Shown here piece by piece: positions 7,450 to 12,719 of a DNA stretch of 12,984 bases. The first letter of the stretch is position 1; each line of letters starts with the position of its first letter. This DNA comes from DASQVO01 sp035640715. GTDB taxonomy: Bacteria > Actinomycetota > Actinomycetes > Streptosporangiales > Streptosporangiaceae. A program made the translations under genes and the position numbers. The stretch lies in NCBI GenBank assembly GCA_035640715.1, contig DASQVO010000492.1:1-12984 (forward strand), in the 5' to 3' direction. The notes beneath the pieces are model-generated. The model worked only from the letters and a program-made list of their open reading frames with translations. It was not told the DNA's origin and did not search any database.

Positions 7450-7469
7450 CCGGGAATGCGATGTCCCGG
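7450..7469 (+). terminator. Hairpin between bcp and tRNA-Leu
   Basis: CCGGGA (7450-7455) and TCCCGG (7464-7469) form a 6-bp stem with an 8-nt loop, 42 nt after the bcp stop and just before the tRNA. Probable bcp terminator without a T-tract. Confidence 0.45.
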
Positions 7470-7478
7470 GCCCACCGA

Positions 7479-7562
7479 GCGGGCGTGGCGAAATAGGAAT
7501 ACGCGGCAGGTTTAGGTCCTGTTGGTGGAAACACCGTGGGGGTTCGAGTCCCCCCGCCCGCA
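7479..7562 (+). tRNA. tRNA-Leu (anticodon UAG)
   Basis: The sequence folds into a class II tRNA. The acceptor stem is GCGGGCG (7479-7485) with CGCCCGC (7555-7561) and discriminator A at 7562. The D-stem is GCG/CGC (7488-7490/7502-7504), and the anticodon stem is GCAGG/CCTGT (7506-7510/7518-7522) with one G-U pair. The loop TTTAGGT places TAG at 7513-7515. The long variable arm is GGTG-GAAA-CACC (7524-7535), and the T-arm is GGGGG-TTCGAGT-CCCCC (7538-7554). The long variable arm and discriminator A identify a leucine tRNA reading CUN codons. The CCA end is not encoded in full (CCT follows). It marks the border between conserved genes and a patchy accessory zone. Confidence 0.95.
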
Positions 7563-7583
7563 CCTGGCTTCCCGGCATACGAA

Positions 7584-7604
7584 CCCTCAAGCCGTAGTTG
7601 AGGG
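7584..7604 (+). terminator. Hairpin downstream of tRNA-Leu
   Basis: CCCTCAA (7584-7590) and TTGAGGG (7598-7604) form a perfect 7-bp stem with a 7-nt loop, 22 nt after the tRNA. It is a likely transcription end for the tRNA. Confidence 0.5.
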
Positions 7605-7710
7605 ACCGGTCATCAAGATCACCTCAAACGAGATACAGCGGTCATGAGCTGCGGCGATGGGCTTCCGGTCAAGCCAGCGGCCGAATGCCCGGATGTGGTC
7701 GCGCTTCGGG

Positions 7711-7863
7711 CTATTGGTAGATGTCGTGGTAGCCGATGGCGAGCCAGGTCAGGATCGGCTCACCGTCGGCGTCCGGGCCGATGGTGAACAGCGCCCGGCC
7801 GTCAGGACCCGAGAAACTCCACGTCGGTGAGTACATCTCACCGATCTTGTGAATCCGGAGGCG
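7711..7863 (-). pseudogene. C-terminal remnant of a small toxin-like protein
   Basis: On the minus strand a frame with coding character reads RLRIHKIGEMYSPTWSFSG, then PDGRALFTIGPDADGEP, ILTWLAIGYHDIY and a stop at 7713-7711. The ordered Trp/Phe/Gly pattern and the HDI ending resemble the tails of small actinobacterial RelE/ParE-like proteins; I do not recognise a named family with certainty. No start codon or N-terminal half exists: upstream, the frame runs straight into the 3' end of the MarR gene (stop 7876-7874), so the gene was cut there. A second open stretch on the same strand follows in another frame (about 7587-7706, with HIRAFGRWLDRKP), also without a start. The rest of 7563-7873 holds only the tRNA terminator. 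Confidence 0.45.
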
Positions 7864-7873
7864 CCCTCGCGGT

Positions 7874-8320
7874 TCACGGGGCCGGCTCGGCGTCCAGGTT
7901 GGCCAGCAACTGAAGGGCCGGCACTATGGACCCGGGCGTCACGCCGAAGAACTCCGCGTCGACCTTTTCGACCACCCTTATCGCCCGTTCCGCGAGCCTG
8001 ACGCCCTGGGCGGTCACGATTATGGCCTTGGCCCGGCGATCGTGGGCATCGGTGCGCTGCGTCACGAGTCCCTTGTCCTCAAGCTTGCGCAGGACCTCCG
8101 AGGTCATCTTGATATTGGTGCCAGCCTGGGTAGCAATGGCCAGCTGGTTCGGGGTCTGGCCGTGCTGGCTCAGCCACCACGCGCTGGCTAGCAGTACGAA
8201 CTGGACGTGCGTTAGGTTCAGCGGTCGCAGCGCCTCGGTTACCAGGCGCTGCCAGCGCAGCGTGATCCGCCACAGCAGGAATCCCGGGCTCTCGGCCGGG
8301 CCTTCCGCGTAGACCGTCAC
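7874..8320 (-). CDS. MarR family transcriptional regulator
   Basis: This 148-residue winged-helix DNA-binding protein acts as a dimer. An N-terminal dimerisation helix (LLWRITLRWQRLVTEAL) is followed by LTHVQFVLLASAWWL, the recognition helix region (LAIATQAGTNIKMTSEVLRK, about 60-79) and the wing with RTDAHDRRAKAIIVTAQG (about 89-106), the DxRxK-type signature of MarR proteins. The C-terminus returns to the dimer interface. The GTG start overlaps the SRPBCC stop codon as GTGA (8320-8317), so translation is coupled. A palindrome covering the operon promoter is its probable operator, giving autorepression relieved by a small molecule. The ligand is unknown. The gene 3' end abuts a truncated toxin-like remnant. 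Confidence 0.9.
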   Translation of the reverse strand: MTVYAEGPAESPGFLLWRITLRWQRLVTEALRPLNLTHVQFVLLASAWWLSQHGQTPNQLAIATQAGTNIKMTSEVLRKLEDKGLVTQRTDAHDRRAKAIIVTAQGVRLAERAIRVVEKVDAEFFGVTPGSIVPALQLLANLDAEPAP

Positions 8321-8751
8321 GAGCGCGAGACGCTCCGCTGCTGGGCGGCGGCGAACAGGTCCGCCATGGCTGCCGGGAAGTCCTCGCTGATCTGCGGCCC
8401 GAGCTCCGGGGCCACCTGGTCAGCGCTCGGCCCGTCGATCTCCAGCCGATGCGTGACCTTGGTACCGCCACCGGGGAGCGGGGTCAGCGTGTGGCGGAAG
8501 ACCAGCGTGAGATCACCGAACTCGGTCTGGTCGGCGTACACCTCAGGCTCGGTCAGCTCGATGATCACCGAGCGGAAGGTGTCTTGTCCCTGCGGTGTCA
8601 CCGATATCTCGGTCCCCTTCTGGAAGGGGCCGTGCAGCTCGAACGTGTCACTGCGGTCGCTGAGCTTGACGCCCGAGTGCAGGTCACGCAACGCGGCCCA
8701 TACCGCCTGGGGTGCCGCGTCAGTCTCTGCCACGTACTCCGTACTCCACAT
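8317..8751 (-). CDS. SRPBCC-fold protein (polyketide cyclase/AHSA1-like)
   Basis: This 144-residue START/Bet v1-like (SRPBCC) protein has the START-type pattern: an N-terminal strand YVAETDAAPQAVWAALRDL with first helix, central strands (FELHGPFQKGTEISVTP, LTLVFRHTLTPLPGGGTKV) and a long C-terminal helix (QISEDFPAAMADLFAAAQQ). Members bind hydrophobic ligands in a deep pocket; some are cyclases or dehydratases. No catalytic residues can be named here. The ATG at 8751 is preferred over a TTG at 8769 because GGGGG lies about 7 nt before the ATG. It is co-transcribed with the MarR regulator behind it, an arrangement typical of a ligand-binding protein under control of the regulator that senses the same compound (inference). 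Confidence 0.85.
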   Translation of the reverse strand: MWSTEYVAETDAAPQAVWAALRDLHSGVKLSDRSDTFELHGPFQKGTEISVTPQGQDTFRSVIIELTEPEVYADQTEFGDLTLVFRHTLTPLPGGGTKVTHRLEIDGPSADQVAPELGPQISEDFPAAMADLFAAAQQRSVSRS

Positions 8752-8787
8752 GTGTAACCCCCAGCTCAAGGTAGCGAACCCAAATTA

Positions 8788-8814
8788 TCCGTGCAGAGAC
8801 TAACTGTGCACGGA
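8788..8814 (-). promoter_or_regulatory. Probable MarR operator palindrome
   Basis: TCCGTGCA (8788-8795) and TGCACGGA (8807-8814) are perfect 8-bp inverted arms separated by 11 nt, centre spacing 19 nt. This suits a dimeric winged-helix regulator. It lies 37 nt upstream of the SRPBCC start and overlaps the predicted -10. Confidence 0.6.
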
Positions 8815-8825
8815 ATAGTCGTCAA
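8797..8825 (-). promoter_or_regulatory. Predicted promoter of the SRPBCC-marR operon
   Basis: On the minus strand TTGACG (8825-8820) and TAGTCT (8802-8797) are separated by 17 nt. One palindrome arm falls in the spacer and the other just downstream of the -10, so a bound repressor would block RNA polymerase. The start of transcription would be near 8790, leaving a leader of about 40 nt. Confidence 0.55.
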
Positions 8826-8843
8826 GGGCAGTCTCGTTCCGGG

Positions 8844-8865
8844 CCGCGATGCCTACGGATCGCGG
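8844..8865. repeat. Inverted repeat next to the duplicated segment
   Basis: CCGCGAT (8844-8850), 8-nt loop and ATCGCGG (8859-8865) form a 7-bp perfect stem. It ends 4 nt before the left border of the 196-bp duplication. It could be a terminator or a trace of the recombination event. Confidence 0.4.
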
Positions 8866-8869
8866 TGGC

Positions 8870-9065
8870 CGGGGGATGGTACGGGGCCGGAGGCGGGCTC
8901 CAGGTACCTGATGGCGCCGTGCAGGCGCTCCAGCATCTCAGGCGGGAGCCCGTCCAGGCGGTCGATGAGATCGGCGGCACGCGGGTCGGTGGCGCGGGCC
9001 TCCTGCTTCTCTTCGTCCGTCAGCGCCATCGTCCGCAGCGTGAGGATCTCGTCGATCTCGGTCGC
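8870..9065 (-). pseudogene. 196-bp copy of part of the hydrogenase-associated gene (copy A)
   Basis: This segment matches 11663-11858 at a constant offset of 2793 bp with no gaps and only three differences (8928, 8940 and the A in GCAC near 8979). Read on the minus strand it encodes the same 65 residues as positions 288-352 of the 500-residue protein (TEIDEILTLRTMALTDEEK and onward to EPASGPVPSP). All three differences are synonymous in that frame. It has no start, no stop of its own and no continuation of the protein at either end, so it is a gene fragment. Both copies are in direct orientation. Confidence 0.9.
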
Positions 9066-9179
9066 ATTGCTTGGCGTTGCCGCCCTCGGATATGACGGCC
9101 AGCTCGTCGAGGTTGAAGCGGTCGCGCTGGTGGGCAGTTCTCGCTCTCTGCAGTGATCTTCGGGTGGGCCTCGCGGCGG
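9066..9179 (-). other. Decayed coding-like sequence of unknown origin
   Basis: Between the duplicate and the lipoprotein stop, minus-strand frames give short coding-like pieces: REAHPKITAESEN in one frame and RDRFNLDELAVISEGGNAKQ in the next, the latter ending exactly at the duplicate border (9067). They look like parts of one gene split by a frameshift. I cannot assign a family. No intact gene is present in 8826-9179. Confidence 0.35.
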
Positions 9180-10034
9180 TCAGCCGTTGCCGAGGGCGTT
9201 GGCGGGGACGGTGGCGGTTTGTGAGGGCGGCGGGAGGGTCACGGTGACTGGCTGGTTGATGCTGGTGACCTGGATCGAGGATGTTAGCTGTTCTTTGCTG
9301 CCCTGATCCGAAACGATCACCTTCCGGACCCGCTGCTGGTTATCCAGCCAGAGGCGGAACGTTGCCGACGATCCAAGGCCCATCGCCTGCATCTGCGGTG
9401 CGAGCTTGGCGCGCAGATCGGCGGGCAGCCTGGCCAGGCCAGCGGAGATGGGATAGCTGCCGGCGTACTCGGTGGTCTGGACGCCGTCGATGGTGGCGGT
9501 ACCGGCCTTCCGCACGTTCGCCGAACTTGCCAGCATCTGGGTCTGCACCAGCGGGTTGTTGCTTTCGGCCTGCTGGAACAGCTGGCTCAGGTTGATGCCG
9601 GACGCCTTCGAGATCTCGGAGAACGGCATCCGGATCCACGGCTTGCCCGACAGACGGGACAACTGGGCCATCTTCAGGTAGATGTCGCTGCTGTTGATGA
9701 TCTCCTGGATACCGCCCGGCACCGTCTGTCCTTGCGCGCTGATGCTGCCAACGTTCATGGCGAGGAGCAGGCTCGGCTGGGTCCGCTCCGCCATGGTGCC
9801 GGAGAAGCTCGTCGCCTCGGTGCCCGTGGTCTGCACGTTGATGTCGGCTGCGAAGGACGTGACGCGCTGAGCGTAGCTGGCCGCGAGCTTGATGGCCTGT
9901 GTGGCGCTGACAGATGAGCTGCTGGCTGGCTTGGGCGCCGCCGTATTGTGCGATGCGGTGCATCCGGCAGCGGTCAGCGTGGCCGCAGCCACCGCCAGTG
10001 CCATGTACCCGATCCGGCTGGGACCTGAGAGCAT
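9180..10034 (-). CDS. LppX/LprAFG-like secreted lipoprotein
   Basis: This 284-residue lipoprotein starts with a signal peptide: Arg7, hydrophobic IGYMALAVAAATL, and a lipobox-like TAAGC with Cys25 as the lipidated residue. A Ser/Ala/Pro-rich linker (SSSSVSATQA) follows. The mature part has the pattern of the LppX_LprAFG family: SFAADINVQTTG, SGTMAERTQPSLLLAM, IYLKMAQL, ATIDGVQTTEYAGSYPIS, and FRLWLDNQQRVRKVIV, strands of an open beta-sheet cup that binds lipids in mycobacterial LprG and LppX. It is anchored to the outer face of the cell membrane. The ATG at 10034 is chosen over 10124 because GGGGAGG (10046-10040) lies 5 nt upstream and the signal peptide then begins correctly. No operon partner is adjacent. 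Confidence 0.85.
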   Translation of the reverse strand: MLSGPSRIGYMALAVAAATLTAAGCTASHNTAAPKPASSSSVSATQAIKLAASYAQRVTSFAADINVQTTGTEATSFSGTMAERTQPSLLLAMNVGSISAQGQTVPGGIQEIINSSDIYLKMAQLSRLSGKPWIRMPFSEISKASGINLSQLFQQAESNNPLVQTQMLASSANVRKAGTATIDGVQTTEYAGSYPISAGLARLPADLRAKLAPQMQAMGLGSSATFRLWLDNQQRVRKVIVSDQGSKEQLTSSIQVTSINQPVTVTLPPPSQTATVPANALGNG

Positions 10035-10046
10035 TACAACCTCCCC

Positions 10047-10315
10047 GTCAAACGTTTCATATGTAATTTGGTACCACAAAGTAGACATGCCACACGGCGA
10101 TATGAGCGCCAACGGTTGGGTCACGTTGTGGATAGGTGTGCTTCGGCCCGGCCATTACCTGTGCAAACGTGTCGCTGAACCACTGCGGTGACGGCGAATC
10201 GTGTGGGCTCCGGTTCGCTGCCGGGAAGCCGGTCATCCGCGCAGTGCGCTCACTGCCGCAACTCATACCACACCCGTTCACCGGCATGCCTCGCCATATG
10301 CAGTGGCGGGCCATT
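10047..10315. other. Intergenic region between the lipoprotein and vapB
   Basis: This gap of about 270 bp between divergent genes is visibly richer in A/T than its surroundings near 10050-10090. It must hold the lipoprotein promoter, but I could not define convincing -35/-10 boxes. No reliable gene is seen; the frames that stay open here lack family-like sequence. Confidence 0.4.
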
Positions 10316-10339
10316 AACTTACCGTAATCATGGTAAGTT
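10316..10339 (+). promoter_or_regulatory. VapBC autoregulatory operator and -10
   Basis: AACTTACC (10316-10323) and GGTAAGTT (10332-10339) are perfect 8-bp arms around GTAATCAT. TAAGTT (10334-10339) within the right arm fits a TANNNT -10 and is 6 nt from the vapB ATG, which has no Shine-Dalgarno. Binding of the VapB/VapBC complex here would cover the promoter, the known mode of VapBC autorepression. Confidence 0.65.
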
Positions 10340-10345
10340 GACGGT

Positions 10346-10579
10346 ATGCGTTCAACCATTGACAAGGCAGGACGGTTGGTTATCCCGAAGGCGCTGCGGG
10401 TCAGTCTCGGCCTGGTGCCCGGCGAGGTCGAGGTGACCCCGGACGGAGCTGGACTACGCATAGAACCTCTCGCCGATGACCAGCTGGAAAACGAAGACGG
10501 CCTGCTCGTCATCCCGGCCACAGACGTCACCGTCAGTGACGACCTCGTCCGGACGCTGCGCGATGCCGACCAGCGATGA
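10346..10579 (+). CDS. vapB: VapB antitoxin, AbrB/SpoVT domain
   Basis: This 77-residue antitoxin has an N-terminal swapped-hairpin AbrB domain: MRSTIDKAGRLVIPKALRVS, then LGLVPGEVEVTPDGAGLRIEP. The C-terminal 30 residues (acidic, with VTVSDDLVRTLRDADQR) are expected to fold into the VapC active site and block it. It binds its own promoter through the AbrB domain, and the palindrome 6 nt upstream is the probable site. The message appears to be leaderless. The stop overlaps the vapC start region, giving a coupled pair. Confidence 0.92.
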   Translation: MRSTIDKAGRLVIPKALRVSLGLVPGEVEVTPDGAGLRIEPLADDQLENEDGLLVIPATDVTVSDDLVRTLRDADQR

Positions 10580-10991
10580 CAGGCCGCAGCTCCTGATCGA
10601 CACCAGCGTCGCCGTCGCCCTCGCGACCGCCGGGCACGAACACCATCAGGCCACCAGGAAGGCCATCGGCGACCGGAGCTGCGGGCTGGCCGGCCACGCG
10701 GCCTTCGAGACCTTCTCCGTGCTGACCCGGCTGCCGCCGCCCAACCGCCGCACCCCCGCCGCCGTGGCACGGTTGCTCGCGCACAACTTCCCTGGTTCGC
10801 GGTTCCTCAGCGCCCAGGGCGCGCAACGGCTCCATGCCGGGCTGGCACCGCTCGGCATCGCCGGCGGCGCCGTCTACGATGCCCTCGTCGGCGCCACGGC
10901 AGCCGAACACGGGATCACGCTTGCCACCCGCGATCGCAGGGCCGCCGAGACCTACCGCGCCCTCGACGTCGAGTTCGAACTCATCGATTAA
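10563..10991 (+). CDS. vapC: VapC toxin, PIN-domain ribonuclease
   Basis: This 142-residue PIN-domain endoribonuclease has all four acidic catalytic positions: Asp13 (LLIDTSVAVA), Glu49 (AAFETFSVLTRL), Asp106 (GGAVYDALVGATA) and Asp124 (LATRDRRA). These coordinate Mg2+/Mn2+. Known VapC toxins cut tRNAs or the 23S sarcin-ricin loop; the target here cannot be told. The ATG at 10563 is chosen because it gives a normal PIN N-terminus and a 17-nt overlap with vapB; an earlier in-frame ATG at 10476 adds shadow sequence of vapB. The intact active site suggests a working toxin. It is convergent with the minus-strand operon downstream. Confidence 0.92.
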   Translation: MPTSDDRPQLLIDTSVAVALATAGHEHHQATRKAIGDRSCGLAGHAAFETFSVLTRLPPPNRRTPAAVARLLAHNFPGSRFLSAQGAQRLHAGLAPLGIAGGAVYDALVGATAAEHGITLATRDRRAAETYRALDVEFELID

Positions 10992-11071
10992 CGTAGCCCG
11001 GGACTTACACCGCCGCCCGGCCTCATAGTGCCCGGCCCCTGATGACGCTGCCCGTCGTGGCGGTCAGATGG

Positions 11072-11087
11072 CAGGCCGGACGGCCTG
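11072..11087 (-). terminator. Hairpin closing the minus-strand operon
   Basis: CAGGCC (11072-11077), 4-nt loop, GGCCTG (11082-11087), about 30 nt past the DUF6893 stop on the minus strand. There is no T-tract. It could also stop transcripts from vapC in the other direction. Confidence 0.45.
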
Positions 11088-11115
11088 GCGGAGCGACAGG
11101 TGCCCTCGCTCGCGG

Positions 11116-11220
11116 TCACATCTCGCGGAGCTCGAGGTAGCGCTTGATGTCGGGCAGCGACTGGACGACCAGCGCGAGGACCGCCGCGATCAGCGCGGCC
11201 TTGATGAGATTGCTGATCAT
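11116..11220 (-). CDS. DUF6893-type small membrane protein (34 aa)
   Basis: The tiny gene encodes MISNLIKAALIAAVLALVVQ followed by SLPDIKRYLELREM. One hydrophobic helix spans about residues 4-21, then comes a charged cytoplasmic-type tail with PDIKRYL, the pattern of DUF6893 small proteins in actinobacteria. The ATG overlaps the stop of the upstream gene (ATGA, 11220-11217), and a GGAGG lies about 8 nt before it, so translation is coupled and the gene is real despite its size. Its role is unknown. I associate such proteins with high-affinity [NiFe]-hydrogenase loci, where it could anchor or assist a membrane-near complex; this is inference. Confidence 0.78.
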   Translation of the reverse strand: MISNLIKAALIAAVLALVVQSLPDIKRYLELREM

Positions 11221-12719
11221 GTCGTTTCCTCCTCCTGGCCGGGTTCCCGGTCGTCACGGTTGCCAGGGGTGAGTTCATCCGCTGGTGACCCGCCCGCGGC
11301 GGGCTCGAGTTCGTCCGGGGCGAAGTACAGGAACCTTCCATGGCTTCGCTGCAGCTCGGCGACGGGATCGCTGACCGGGCTCACCGCCACGTGCACCTGG
11401 CCGTCCACATCGTGCAGGACGGCCTCAACAAGGGCCTCCCGGCCGATGAGGAACAGGTCCTGGGCATCGGCGCGCCGTGTGCCGGGGCGCATCCTGACCC
11501 TGCTGCCCCTGGCGATCCTGATGCCCTCGATGACGACGTGATCGGTCTCCGGCGAGACCGACGTGTCGGCCCCGGGATCCCACCAGGGGGCCGACGGGGG
11601 CTCGAAGGCACCGGGGTCCGCGGCCGCGGCCGCGCCGGGGAACGGCCCGGCGGCGGTGTAGGCGGGGGATGGTACGGGGCCGGAGGCGGGCTCCAGGTAC
11701 CTGATGGCGCCGTGCAGGCGTTCCAGCATCTCGGGCGGGAGCCCGTCCAGGCGGTCGATGAGATCGGCGGCGCGCGGGTCGGTGGCGCGGGCCTCCTGCT
11801 TCTCTTCGTCCGTCAGCGCCATCGTCCGCAGCGTGAGGATCTCGTCGATCTCGGTCGCGTCGAAAAGGTCGCCCGCGCTCTCCGGCGCGATCTCTGGATG
11901 GTCGTACAGGATGACCGGTGAGGACAGCATCAGGTCACGGCACCCGGCCGGGCCGGCCAGCACGGGCCAGGTGCCGATGTTCGTGCAGGCGGCGACTTCC
12001 GCGGCCGCCCACTCCGGGTGGTCGGTCATGGAGATGAACGATCCGCCGGGGACGCCGATCAGCGAGTGCGCCGCGATGAGGGCGTAGCGGAGGCCGTCGT
12101 CCCGGCCGCCCAGCGGCCCGTCCGGGTGGGAGTGATTCTCGACCCGGACACGCAGCCGCAGGGCGCGGTACGGGCCCGCGACCCGCTCGGCCTGCACGCG
12201 GATCACGCCGTCCAGCGCGGCCCACCGGTGGGTCAGCCGCCCGGCCCGCACGCCCCGGGAGCCGGCCAGGTCCTCGGCCGACTCGCCGCTGCCGATGTGG
12301 AAGGGCACCTCCGCACCCGGCCCGGCCAGGTCGGAGACGGCCAGATCCACCTGCTCCTCGCGTTCGGCGGCCTCGGTCCAGGCGGTGAACTCCGTGCCCT
12401 CGACGCGCAGCGAAGCCACGTCCCGCAGCTTTCCCGCCTCTGGCGACACCGCCTGCACGGTGCGGTGGCGCACGTGGAGGAAGCGGACGGCGATCTCGAC
12501 CCGGGCGTCGTCGGGGCACTCCACCAGGCACTCGGTCTGGGAGGCGGAAGGCTCGCTGTCGTCGACGGAGCGGTAGGCGGGCGGCATCAGCACGCCGAAC
12601 TGGAACCTGGCCTGGTTCTTCCGCGATGACTGGCGATACGGGTACAGCAAGTAGCCCTCGTACAGGATCGCGTCAGCGACGCGTCGCGCGCGGGCAGCGT
12701 GGGTGGAGGAAAGCGTCAC
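11217..12719 (-). CDS. Conserved 500-residue protein, hydrogenase-locus associated
   Basis: No enzyme family is recognised. The N-terminus carries ADAILYEGYLLYPYR (15-29) and FQFGVL (39-44), a signature I associate with conserved accessory proteins next to group 1h (formerly group 5) [NiFe] hydrogenases in actinobacteria. Residues about 60-285 form a strand-rich region (VEIAVRFLHVRHRTVQAV, YRALRLRVRVENHSH, LIAAHSLIGVPGGSFISM). Residues 288-352 are helical and charged and are duplicated at 8870-9065. A Pro/Ala/Gly linker follows. Residues 394-473 form a small beta-rich, SH3-like-looking domain (IARGSRVRMRP, ADAQDLFLIGREA, HDVDGQVHVAV, GRFLYFAPDE). No signal peptide or membrane helix is seen. 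The GTG at 12719 overlaps the upstream stop (GTGA) and has AAGGAGG about 6 nt before it, so the longer frame to 12812 is rejected. A role in hydrogenase assembly is an inference. Confidence 0.75.
   Translation of the reverse strand: MTLSSTHAARARRVADAILYEGYLLYPYRQSSRKNQARFQFGVLMPPAYRSVDDSEPSASQTECLVECPDDARVEIAVRFLHVRHRTVQAVSPEAGKLRDVASLRVEGTEFTAWTEAAEREEQVDLAVSDLAGPGAEVPFHIGSGESAEDLAGSRGVRAGRLTHRWAALDGVIRVQAERVAGPYRALRLRVRVENHSHPDGPLGGRDDGLRYALIAAHSLIGVPGGSFISMTDHPEWAAAEVAACTNIGTWPVLAGPAGCRDLMLSSPVILYDHPEIAPESAGDLFDATEIDEILTLRTMALTDEEKQEARATDPRAADLIDRLDGLPPEMLERLHGAIRYLEPASGPVPSPAYTAAGPFPGAAAAADPGAFEPPSAPWWDPGADTSVSPETDHVVIEGIRIARGSRVRMRPGTRRADAQDLFLIGREALVEAVLHDVDGQVHVAVSPVSDPVAELQRSHGRFLYFAPDELEPAAGGSPADELTPGNRDDREPGQEEETT
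11663..11858 (-). repeat. 196-bp direct repeat (copy B, within the intact gene)
   Basis: Gap-free partner of 8870-9065 with 193 of 196 bases identical. It encodes residues 288-352 of the 500-residue protein. Homology stops sharply at both ends (9066 versus 11859 and 8869 versus 11662). Confidence 0.92.

Noticed and set aside
7479..7562. Possible attachment-site duplication of the tRNA-Leu 3' end
   Set aside because: No second copy of the T-arm or acceptor end was found by eye anywhere else in the window.
8812..8838. GGAAT with a GTT downstream on the plus strand, SigR-like
   Set aside because: The spacing is 19 nt rather than 18, no plus-strand gene follows, and the GGAAT belongs to the MarR-site palindrome.
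10057..10770. Minus-strand open frame of 237 codons across the vapB region
   Set aside because: It is antisense to vapB and vapC, which have clear domains, and it has a shadow-like Arg/Ser/Pro composition.
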